64,000 bases of DNA, taken from contig NZ_CP083564.1 in the NCBI RefSeq assembly GCF_025143985.1, positions 428,501 to 492,500 of the forward strand, written 5' to 3'. The notes beneath the pieces are model-generated. The model ran no database searches and was not told the DNA's origin. It saw only the letters and a list, made by a program, of their open reading frames with translations. Made by a program: the position numbers and the translations under genes. How positions within the stretch are numbered: position 1 is the first letter of the stretch; every line of letters starts with the position of its first letter. Origin of the DNA: Sulfitobacter sp. W027 (GTDB taxonomy: Bacteria; Pseudomonadota; Alphaproteobacteria; Rhodobacterales; Rhodobacteraceae). Shown here in pieces: positions 53,352 to 60,326 of the stretch.

Positions 53352-54368
53352 TTATTCCCAGCCAACCGTGTCGAAGATTTTCTGCGCAGTGCCGATGTTC
53401 TCGGCCACGTCCGACAGGTTCACGTCATCGGCTTTGAACTCACCCAGTTGCTTCACGCTATCGGCCAGCTCCACGCCTTCCACGGTCGGGAATTCGTCGT
53501 TGCCCGCCGAAAAGTAGACCTGCGCCTGATCCGAGGCGAGATACTCAAGGAACTTCACAGCGTTCTCGCGGTTCGGCGCGTTCTTGGCCACGCCACCGCC
53601 GGAGAGGTTCATATGCGCGCCGTTGCCCTCTTGGTCCGGCCAGACCAGGCCGATCTTACCGATATCTGCGCTCACGCCGTCCACGTCGGTGCGGATCGCG
53701 CGGGCGAAATAGTAGCTGTTGGACACGGCGATGTCGCACTCTCCCGAGACGATACCGCGCAGCTGGTCGGTGTCGCCGCCCTGTGGTGCGCGCGCCATGT
53801 TGTCGACCACGCCCTGCGCCCATTCGGTTGCGGCTTCTTCGCCCTCGTGGGTGACGATGGAGGCCAGTAGCGTCTGGTTATAGGTGTTGGTGGAGGACCG
53901 GATGCAGACCTGACCTTTGTAGGCCGGATCGGCAAGATCCATGTAGGTCGCGGGCGGGTTGTCCAGCGTTTCCTTGTTGTAGAAGATGATCCGCGCGCGC
54001 TGCGACAGACCGAACCACTGATTGTCGTCGTCTTGCAGGTTGCCGGGGATGCGCTCTTCGAGCGTGTCACTCTCAATGGATTGCAACAGTCCCATGTCCT
54101 TGGCGCGCTTGAGGCGGCTGGTGTCGACGGTCAGCAGCACATCGGCGGGGGAGTTCGCGCCTTCGGCTTCCATACGGGCCAGCAGTTCGTCAGCCTTGCC
54201 TTCGATGCGGTTGATGGTGATGCCGGTCGCTTCGGTGAAGTCAGTGTAGAGCCGCTCATCGGTGTCATAGTGACGCGAGGAGTAGAGGTTCAGCTCGCCA
54301 TCGGCCAGCGCGGGAAGGGCCAGCGACATCAGCGCGGCGGCGGCAGTCGATGTTTTGCAGAAGGTCAT
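53352..54368 (-). CDS. fbpA: Iron(III) ABC transporter substrate-binding protein (FbpA/FutA type)
   Basis: 338 residues from the ATG at 54368, with AGGA 8 nt upstream; an ATG six codons higher has no ribosome binding site. The signal peptide ends near PALA|DGE. The mature protein starts ELNLYSSRHYDTDE, usual for FutA/FbpA, and has RARIIFYNKETLDNPP, CIRSSTNTYNQTLLASI and the conserved tyrosines of AVSNSYYFARAIR that coordinate ferric iron. It probably works with the convergent permease gene; the two are separated by a long hairpin and a terminator. Confidence 0.93.
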   Translation of the reverse strand: MTFCKTSTAAAALMSLALPALADGELNLYSSRHYDTDERLYTDFTEATGITINRIEGKADELLARMEAEGANSPADVLLTVDTSRLKRAKDMGLLQSIESDTLEERIPGNLQDDDNQWFGLSQRARIIFYNKETLDNPPATYMDLADPAYKGQVCIRSSTNTYNQTLLASIVTHEGEEAATEWAQGVVDNMARAPQGGDTDQLRGIVSGECDIAVSNSYYFARAIRTDVDGVSADIGKIGLVWPDQEGNGAHMNLSGGGVAKNAPNRENAVKFLEYLASDQAQVYFSAGNDEFPTVEGVELADSVKQLGEFKADDVNLSDVAENIGTAQKIFDTVGWE

Positions 54369-54497
54369 ATCAGGGTCCTGTTTCATTTGGGATAACTTGA
54401 CTGAAACAGTAAGAAACAGATTTTAAACGCCACTGCAACCAATTCCGAGGGAATTTGTCGGAAAGCCGCCGGCCTGTTGTGGCCGACGGCAGCGCAG

Positions 54498-55373
54498 TCA
54501 GTCTTTGCTGCCAATTATGTCTTGGGTCTTGGTGTCGAAATCGCTGGCGTCGTGGCGCTCGTGCAGCTGCAGGGACAGGTCATCGCCAAAGGCGCGGTTG
54601 ACCATACGGCCACGTTTCACGGCAGGGCGGGCATCAATCGCTTCGGCCCATCGCATCACGTTTTTATAGGAGGTCACGTCAAGAAACTCCGCCGCAGAAT
54701 AGAGCCGTCCGAGCACCAATTGCCCATACCAGCTCCAGATCGCCATATCCGCGATGGAGTATTCATCGGCGAAATACTCATGCTCGGCCAAATGCTTGTC
54801 CATTACGTCAAGCTGTCGCTTGGTCTCCATCGCGAAGCGGTTGATGGGGTACTCATACTTCTCAGGCGCGTAGGCATAGAAATGACCAAAGCCACCGCCA
54901 AGGTAAGGCGCGCTGCCCATCTGCCAGAAGAGCCACGACAGCGCTTCGGTGCGGCGCACAGGGTCTTTGGGGAGGAAGGCACCGAATTTTTCGGCCAGAT
55001 AAAGCAGGATCGCCCCCGATTCGAAGACCCGCTGCTGTGTGTCACCAGAGCGGTCCATCAAAGCGGGGATTTTGGAGTTGGGGTTCACCTCAACAAAGCC
55101 GGAGCCGAATTGATCACCCTCAGAGATATCGACGAGCCAAGCGTCGTATTCCGCCGCCTTATGGCCGGCCTCCAGCAGTTCTTCGAACATCACCGTGACT
55201 TTCACCCCATTCGGCGTGGCCAGCGAATACAGCTGAAACGGATGCTCGCCCACGGGCAGGTCTTTGTCATGGGTCGCACCGGCGATGGGCCGGTTGGTGC
55301 TGGCAAATTTGCCGCCGCTCTCCGATTCCCATTTCCAAACTTTAGGGGGCGTATATTCGGGCGTATCCGACAT
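54498..55373 (-). CDS. yghU: Glutathione-dependent disulfide-bond oxidoreductase, YghU-like
   Basis: 291 residues from MSDTPEYTPPKVW at 55373. Longer upstream frames are an artefact running through the rpmJ and tRNA regions. It belongs to the nu-class GST group: TNRPIAGATHDKDLPVGEHPFQLYSLATPNGVKV, GDQFGSGFVEVNPNSKIPALMDRSG, a Ser/Thr-rich active site around PNG, and a C-terminal YGQLVLGRLYSAAEFLDV. YghU binds two glutathiones and reduces disulfides. It is transcribed away from rpmJ's terminator. Confidence 0.93.
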   Translation of the reverse strand: MSDTPEYTPPKVWKWESESGGKFASTNRPIAGATHDKDLPVGEHPFQLYSLATPNGVKVTVMFEELLEAGHKAAEYDAWLVDISEGDQFGSGFVEVNPNSKIPALMDRSGDTQQRVFESGAILLYLAEKFGAFLPKDPVRRTEALSWLFWQMGSAPYLGGGFGHFYAYAPEKYEYPINRFAMETKRQLDVMDKHLAEHEYFADEYSIADMAIWSWYGQLVLGRLYSAAEFLDVTSYKNVMRWAEAIDARPAVKRGRMVNRAFGDDLSLQLHERHDASDFDTKTQDIIGSKD

Positions 55374-55450
55374 GTTGATATTCCTTGTTATTCGGGTCTG
55401 CTTTGTAGGTGGGGCTTTGCGCAGCGCTTGCAAGCGCTGTGCCGCAACGA

Positions 55451-55480
55451 AAAAGGCCGCCCCAAGAAGGAGCGGCCTTA
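55451..55480 (-). terminator. Terminator of rpmJ
   Basis: An 8-bp stem (55453-55460 with 55472-55479) followed in the minus direction by a U-run. It lies 21 bp beyond the rpmJ stop, separating this short gene from yghU. Confidence 0.78.
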
Positions 55481-55501
55481 AAAATCGAATTGCTGCAAGT
55501 C

Positions 55502-55627
55502 TCAGCCCTGACGGGCTTTGAACCGGCGCTGCGTTTTGTTGATGACGTAAACGCGGCCTTTGCGACGCACAACACGGCAATCGCGATGCCGATTCTTGAG
55601 CGAGCGGAGCGAATTGCGAACCTTCAT
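55502..55627 (-). CDS. rpmJ: 50S ribosomal protein L36
   Basis: 41 residues ([19 protein letters not shown]...RRFKARQG), read on the minus strand. This is the C-minus L36 type: the CXXC zinc motif of classical L36 is absent, apart from a single Cys. Highly basic with [18 protein letters not shown], exactly the family core. A GGAGACC-like ribosome binding site lies upstream of the ATG. It is too short for ordinary gene callers. Confidence 0.95.
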   Translation of the reverse strand: MKVRNSLRSLKNRHRDCRVVRRKGRVYVINKTQRRFKARQG

Positions 55628-55703
55628 AGGTGGTCTCCTCATGTCGTGGCGCGGGCCAGCGCCTGGGTTGCGGGCAACCCGCCAAGGCGGGTCGATGAAT
55701 AAA

Positions 55704-55778
55704 TGGTGGGCGATACTGGGATCGAACCAGTGACCCCTTCGATGTCAACGAAGTGCTCTACCGCTGAGCTAATCACCC
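55704..55778 (-). tRNA. tRNA-Val (anticodon GAC)
   Basis: Full cloverleaf on the minus strand, 75 bases including an encoded CCA. The acceptor arm pairs GGGTGAT with ATCGCCC (one G-U pair). The anticodon stem CTTCG/CGAAG holds the loop TTGACAT with GAC, and the T-loop is TTCGATC. It reads valine codons GUC/GUU. No integrase or attachment repeat was seen beside it. Confidence 0.97.
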
Positions 55779-55923
55779 ACTTAACGACGTTTCATAATCG
55801 GCCCCAAACAAAAATGGGGCGCGAAATTTCGCGCCGTTTGGGTGCTATAAAAGGAGTCGGCAGGAGGATCAAGGGCTTTTGACGCGGAATAAACACGCTA
55901 TGTTCGACGCAGAGGGATTTATT

Positions 55924-56784
55924 ATGCCTATGACCGCCTACGAAGTACTGCATCCTGACCGCAACCGCTCTTGTGTGGTCTTTGCGTCGCCCCATTCAGG
56001 GCGCGATTATGCAGCGTCTTTTCTGCGGCGGTCGGTTTTGGATGAACATGCGATCCGCTCTTCTGAGGATGCCTTTGTCGATCTATTGTTCAATTGTGCC
56101 CCGCTTCATGGGGCATCCTTTATCAGGGCAGGCGCTCCGCGGGCCTATATCGATCTCAACCGCGCGCCGGAGGAGTTGGACCCATCCGTCATCGAAGGAA
56201 TACCGCGACAGGGGCATAATCCGCGCGTGGCTTCCGGACTGGGGGTAATCCCTCGCGTGGTGGCCAATGGCCGTGCGATCTACCGTGGCAAGCTGTCCCT
56301 AGAAGAGGCGCAGTTGCGAATCGACAGCTACTGGCGGCCTTACCATGCAAAATTACAGGAATTGCTGACCCGGGCGCATCGCCGTTTTGGGCAGGCGGTG
56401 CTGGTTGATTGCCACTCCATGCCGCATGAGGCCATGGACGGCGTGGCGCGTGGCGGCATGCGGCGGCCCGATGTGGTGCTGGGCGACCGCTTTGGCGCGG
56501 CGGCGGGCGGAGACGTGGTCGACCGAATCGAAGCGGCCTTTGTCGATGCCGGTTTCGTAGTGACACGCAATTCGCCCTTTGCCGGTGCCTATATCACCCA
56601 AGCCTATGGCCGCCCCTCACGTGGGCAACATGCGGTGCAGGTTGAGATCGACCGCGCGCTTTACATGAACGAGCGTCTGATTCGCCCGAATGGCGCTTTC
56701 GAGGCGGTGCAGGCGGCGCTGCAACGTGTTGTCGCCGAAGTGGCACAGATCGGGCAGGAACGTCTTCCGCTCGCGGCGGAGTAA
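55924..56784 (+). CDS. N-formylglutamate amidohydrolase family protein
   Basis: 286 residues from MPMTAYEVLHPDRN at 55924 (AGAGGG upstream; earlier starts lack a good ribosome binding site). The family is recognised by VVFASPHSGRDYAASFL, ADVF-like ALRSSEDAFVDLLF (here IRSSEDAFVDLLF), YIDLNRAPEELDP, the catalytic VDCHSMPHEA and NSPFAGAYITQAYGRPSRGQHAVQVEIDR. In the hut pathway it makes glutamate and formate. No hut genes are adjacent, so the substrate may be another N-formyl compound. Confidence 0.93.
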   Translation: MPMTAYEVLHPDRNRSCVVFASPHSGRDYAASFLRRSVLDEHAIRSSEDAFVDLLFNCAPLHGASFIRAGAPRAYIDLNRAPEELDPSVIEGIPRQGHNPRVASGLGVIPRVVANGRAIYRGKLSLEEAQLRIDSYWRPYHAKLQELLTRAHRRFGQAVLVDCHSMPHEAMDGVARGGMRRPDVVLGDRFGAAAGGDVVDRIEAAFVDAGFVVTRNSPFAGAYITQAYGRPSRGQHAVQVEIDRALYMNERLIRPNGAFEAVQAALQRVVAEVAQIGQERLPLAAE

Positions 56785-56786
56785 CG

Positions 56787-58040
56787 TCAGCGCAGGGCGC
56801 GGCCCTTCACGATCGCCTTCTCTCCAAAGCGGCTGCGGATACTATCGGCCGCGCGTTCGGCACGGCCACGCTGTGCGGCACCGGGGTCAAGCAAATCACC
56901 TGCCATATCTGCGCCTTCTGCACCCGAAAGGTCCGACAGCCCCACGCCAATAAGCCGGTAGGAGGTTTTGTGGTCGACCTGATCGAAAAGGGCGCGGGCG
57001 GTGCGATAGATGCGGTCGGCCAGTTGCGTCGGGTCGTGCAGCGACAGGCGGCGGGACAGCAAAGAGTGATCGGCACGTTTGAGCTTTAGGGTCACCACCC
57101 GGCCTGCAATCTCTTTCGCCTTTGCCCGGTCCGCGACCTTTTCCGCCAAGCGCCAGATGTGGCCGTCGAGAATCTCCGCATCGCCGGTATCGTCAAAGAA
57201 TGTCGTCTCATTGCTGATCGATTTTACCGGACGGTGCCTTGACACGCGCCGCTTGTCTTGGCCGCGTGCAAGGTGCCACAGCCGGTCGCCCATACTGCCG
57301 AAGCGGGCAATGAGGTCGGTCTGCTCCCACCGCAACAGATCGGAGAAGCTGCGGATGCCTGCTTTTTCCAACGAGGTTTGTGTGGCCGCCCCAACGCCCC
57401 AGATCATACCGACAGGTTTGTCGCGCAGAAAAGCAGCAGTTTCCCCCGCGCCAATCACCGAAAAACCATGTGGTTTGTCGAGGTCCGACGCAACCTTGGC
57501 CAAGAACTTGTTATGGCTAAGCCCGATGGAGCCAGTCAGTCCCAATTCCAGCTTCATCCGTCGCACCAGACGCGCCAGCATGACAGCAGGGGGCTGGCCG
57601 TGCAGCCGCGCGGTGCCGGTCATGTCGAGGAAGGCTTCATCAAGGGACAGAGGTTCAATTGCCGGGGTCATCTCTTCCATCATCGCGCGGATCGCGCGGG
57701 AGGCTTCGACATAGGCCTCCATCCGCGGTTTGATGATCACCGCCTCGGGGCAAAGCTTGAGCGCCTGAAACATCGGCATGGCAGAGCGCACACCCCGGAT
57801 CCGCGCCACATAGCAAGCAGTCGACACGACCCCGCGCCGCCCGCCGCCGATGATAACCGGTTTGCCCGCGAGTTCAGGATTGTCGCGTTTCTCGACCGAG
57901 GCATAGAAGGCGTCGCAATCCATATGGGCGATCGACAGGTCGAACAGTTCCGGGTGCGACAGCACGCGCGGGCTGCCACAACGTGGACAGCGTCGTGCAG
58001 GCACGATTTCATTCAGACAGTCGCGACAGAGGGTAGCCAT
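56787..58040 (-). CDS. dinB: DNA polymerase IV with N-terminal zinc ribbon
   Basis: 417 residues. Y-family error-prone translesion polymerase. The catalytic acids are Asp41 (MDCDAFYASVE) and Asp134/Glu135 (LSLDEAF); the steric gate residue is in DAFYASVE, and the GIGSVGR-like thumb helices follow (IGLSHNKFLAKVASDLDKP, VGMIWGVGAA). Ahead of the polymerase core the first 22 residues hold two CxxC pairs (Cys5/Cys8, Cys18/Cys21), a small zinc ribbon not found in E. coli DinB. No C-terminal beta-clamp motif QL(S/D)LF is obvious at the end. No SOS box was recognised upstream. Confidence 0.94.
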   Translation of the reverse strand: MATLCRDCLNEIVPARRCPRCGSPRVLSHPELFDLSIAHMDCDAFYASVEKRDNPELAGKPVIIGGGRRGVVSTACYVARIRGVRSAMPMFQALKLCPEAVIIKPRMEAYVEASRAIRAMMEEMTPAIEPLSLDEAFLDMTGTARLHGQPPAVMLARLVRRMKLELGLTGSIGLSHNKFLAKVASDLDKPHGFSVIGAGETAAFLRDKPVGMIWGVGAATQTSLEKAGIRSFSDLLRWEQTDLIARFGSMGDRLWHLARGQDKRRVSRHRPVKSISNETTFFDDTGDAEILDGHIWRLAEKVADRAKAKEIAGRVVTLKLKRADHSLLSRRLSLHDPTQLADRIYRTARALFDQVDHKTSYRLIGVGLSDLSGAEGADMAGDLLDPGAAQRGRAERAADSIRSRFGEKAIVKGRALR

Positions 58041-58100
58041 GGGTACACCGAGAGGGCAGGGTTCGGGCGACGATTCTAACTAGATCTCGAGGGTTTGAAC

Positions 58101-58535
58101 ATGGGCTTTGATGGTGCCAAGCTAGCGCTCTACCTCGGAGAGAAGCTGGCCGTGATCCTGCGCGATGATACGCCGGGACTTTTGTTCGCAGATCATTGGG
58201 ATTTACCCGGCGGCGGCCGCGAAGGGGCAGAGACCCCGCTGGCCTGCGCGCTGCGCGAATGCCACGAAGAATTGGGCATCAGGGTGCCAGAAGAAGCCGT
58301 TGTCTGGCAGGGCAGCTTCGATGAGGCGGGTCGGACCAAATGGTTCTTTGTCGCGCGGATGCCTGCGCAAGCGGAGGCTGAAATCGTTTTTGGTGACGAG
58401 GGACAGCGTTGGCGTTTGATGGATGAGGACGAGTTCCTGACCCATCCGCGCGCCGTGCCAGCATTTCAGGATCGACTGCGGGTCTATTTGACACAGACCG
58501 CGACGGAGAACGCTCAAATCGTGCAGAGAAAATAA
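58101..58535 (+). CDS. Nudix hydrolase
   Basis: 144 residues from the ATG at 58101 with GAGGG upstream. The Nudix box is complete, GGGREGAETPLACALRECHEELGI, in which the REx2EE core binds magnesium. The N-terminal strand LAVILRDDTPGLLFADHWDLPGG is typical. Short MutT-like form; substrate could be a nucleotide such as 8-oxo-dGTP, unproven. Lies next to dinB, divergently, in a DNA damage context. Confidence 0.92.
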   Translation: MGFDGAKLALYLGEKLAVILRDDTPGLLFADHWDLPGGGREGAETPLACALRECHEELGIRVPEEAVVWQGSFDEAGRTKWFFVARMPAQAEAEIVFGDEGQRWRLMDEDEFLTHPRAVPAFQDRLRVYLTQTATENAQIVQRK

Positions 58536-58538
58536 AGG

Positions 58539-58562
58539 CCCCCCGCCTGCGTCAGCGGGGGG
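58539..58562. terminator. GC-rich hairpin after the Nudix gene
   Basis: An 8-bp stem CCCCCCGC/GCGGGGGG. In the plus direction there is no T-run, but in the minus direction it is followed by TTTATTTT, so it better fits termination of transcripts coming from pyrF, about 150 bp downstream of its stop. Confidence 0.45.
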
Positions 58563-58717
58563 AGGTGACGAACATCAGGAAGAACCAGTTCGTCGGGGAG
58601 TATCACCTGAGTTCAACATAACATGTTACGCAGTTTCTGCCTAACAATGATCGTCTTAACCTTGGCGCATCCTGGCGGTCTGTGGTCGATTTGCTACAGA
58701 CAGAAGAAAGCGCATTG

Positions 58718-59413
58718 TTAATGCTTGGAAATTTCCATGAGCACTGCGCGGGCGGCGGAAGCCGGGTCTTCGGATTGCCAAATCGGGCGGCCTACCACGA
58801 TGTGATCGGCCCCATCCACAATCGCCTGACCGGGGGTGGCGACGCGCTTTTGGTCGCCTAGGGCGGCACCTTGGGGGCGCACGCCGGGGGTGACAATGAG
58901 CTTGCCAACCGCTTCGGGGAGGGCGCGGATCGCGGCGGCTTCTTGTGGGGAAGCGATGACGCCATCCGCCCCCGCATCCAGCGCGCGGCCTGCGCGGGTC
59001 AGCACCAGATCGCCCAGATCGCCCGGTTGGATCAGTGCGGCGTCAAGATCGGCGCGGTCAAGTGAGGTCAGGATCGTGACGGCGAGGATCTTCATATCGG
59101 TGCCGGCGGCCCCTTGCTTGGCCGCTGCCACCACATGCGGGTCGCCGTGGACAGTCAGGAAATCCAGATCGAACTGCGCAAGGCCACGCACCGCCGCCTC
59201 AACGGTCGCGCCAATGTCGAAAAGCTTCATATCGAGGAAGATGCGCTTGCCATGTTCCTGTTTGAGCTCGTTGGCCAGCGCCAACCCACCACCCGTCAGC
59301 ATGCCAAGGCCGATTTTATAAAAGCCCACGGCATCGCCAAGGGTCTGGGCCAGTTCGAGCCCCGCGACCGCATGGGGAACATCAAGGGCGACAATCAGAC
59401 GGTCATCAGACAT
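58718..59413 (-). CDS. pyrF: Orotidine 5'-phosphate decarboxylase
   Basis: 231 residues from MSDDRLIVALDV, with AGGAGCCC upstream; a longer frame was rejected. Final step of de novo UMP synthesis. The catalytic Asp-Lys-x-x-Asp network is in FLDMKLFDIG (Asp61, Lys63, Asp66), with TVHGDPHVV and the phosphate-binding VTPGVRPQG. TIM barrel of normal length. Gene preceded on the same strand by a small unknown gene, with a terminator between them. Confidence 0.97.
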   Translation of the reverse strand: MSDDRLIVALDVPHAVAGLELAQTLGDAVGFYKIGLGMLTGGGLALANELKQEHGKRIFLDMKLFDIGATVEAAVRGLAQFDLDFLTVHGDPHVVAAAKQGAAGTDMKILAVTILTSLDRADLDAALIQPGDLGDLVLTRAGRALDAGADGVIASPQEAAAIRALPEAVGKLIVTPGVRPQGAALGDQKRVATPGQAIVDGADHIVVGRPIWQSEDPASAARAVLMEISKH

Positions 59414-59495
59414 GCGAGGGCTCCTGCCAATTTTCAAACGGCTTTGACCTACGCCGCGGGGCGGGGCAAGTCCATCTTTCATGAGGGTAGCAGGC

Positions 59496-59533
59496 AAAAA
59501 AGAGGCCCGAACACCGCATCGCGGGTCCGGGCC
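59496..59533 (-). terminator. Terminator of the small unknown gene before pyrF
   Basis: Outer stem GGCCCG (59504-59509) pairs with CGGGCC (59528-59533), and an inner CCGC/GCGG stem is nested in the loop. The minus-strand continuation is a U-rich run (TCTTTTTT). So transcription from 59972 should stop before pyrF, which then needs its own promoter. Confidence 0.7.
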
Positions 59534-59657
59534 AAGTGTTCAGAGACTTAGCAGGCAGGCACTGGTCTCTGGTATGCGGATCGCCAACTCGGGACAGATG
59601 AGGTGGCGGCAGGTCCGCGGGCAGCCGCGCGGCAGGCAGGAGCCGCGCGGAAGAGGG

Positions 59658-59972
59658 TTAGGCCGCGTCGCGACCGGAAAGGTGCATGACCTCTTCCAGC
59701 CAGCGTAGCGGATCGAAGCTGCGGCGTCCCGCCCGCTGGGCGGGCACGTGGCGCAGGACTTCGGAATTCAATCCACGCTTCTGTGCGTGGCGGCGCAGCG
59801 CTTGACGGGACAGCCCGTCAGCGGCGTCGCGGTATGACATGGTGATTGGAGCATCGATGGCGCAAGCGTAGCGGCGCAGCTGCTCCCCGTCTTGGACGGT
59901 GACCAGCGCTTCGAAACACTGAGTGGCCGCGTTGTAGATGACATCGGTCAACTGGATAGGGCGCGTCTGCAT
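59658..59972 (-). CDS. Small basic protein of unknown function
   Basis: 104 residues from MQTRPIQLTDVIYNAATQ, with AGAGGTG 6 nt upstream (longer frame possible from 59993). The N-terminal half looks like a beta-rich pocket (FEALVTVQDGEQLRRYACAIDAP), followed by a basic helical part with RQALRRHAQKRG and RRSFDPLRWLEEV. I recognise no family or motif. Comparable small open frames seem to occur beside pyrF or clpB in related genomes, from memory. No signal peptide or membrane helix. Confidence 0.65.
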   Translation of the reverse strand: MQTRPIQLTDVIYNAATQCFEALVTVQDGEQLRRYACAIDAPITMSYRDAADGLSRQALRRHAQKRGLNSEVLRHVPAQRAGRRSFDPLRWLEEVMHLSGRDAA

Positions 59973-60326
59973 CGTTTCACCTCTTGCGTTCATTTGAACC
60001 CGGCAGGCTTTGTCGTCCTGCTCTCGTCTGATTGATAAACGCAGGACGAAGCCAAATGGTTTCATTATGGTGACAGCTTCTGTGGATAAAGGTTAAGGAT
60101 CTATGTATATCAATGGCATAGCGCGGTAATTTTTGATGTAAAATTGCCGCATTTCTGCCTTATTGGTTCGATGACACATGTGAGCCGTCCTTTTATCGAC
60201 GCCATTTTGCGACATACTGGTCTTGAACCGGCGGCCCCGCTTCCCAAATTGATACCGAGGCTCAGACCGCTGCGTGCCACTGATCGGGCGCAGCATTTTA
60301 GGGCGCTTGTAGAAAAGGAGAGACCC
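59973..60326. other. 354-bp intergenic region before clpB
   Basis: No gene is supported here; the open frame running into clpB from 60144 has no ribosome binding site. It is AT-richer near 60090-60170 and holds the presumed promoter of the small unknown gene (minus) and a heat-shock-like promoter for clpB. Confidence 0.6.
60222..60250 (+). promoter_or_regulatory. Possible RpoH (sigma-32) promoter of clpB
   Basis: CTTGAA (60222-60227) and CCCAAATT (60243-60250), spaced 15 bp, resemble the heat-shock consensus (CTTGAA with CCCATNT). A start near 60257 would give a leader of about 70 nt before the clpB ATG, which fits ClpB being a heat-shock gene. Visual match only. Confidence 0.45.

Noticed and set aside
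55374..55748. 125-codon N-terminal extension of yghU
   Set aside because: It crosses the rpmJ terminator, the rpmJ gene and part of tRNA-Val.
55704..55778. tRNA-Val as an integration site of a mobile island
   Set aside because: No integrase, no duplicated tRNA 3' end and no composition change were seen on either side.
60144..60326. 61-codon N-terminal extension of clpB
   Set aside because: No ribosome binding site, while an AAAGGAG site stands before the canonical [10 protein letters not shown] start.
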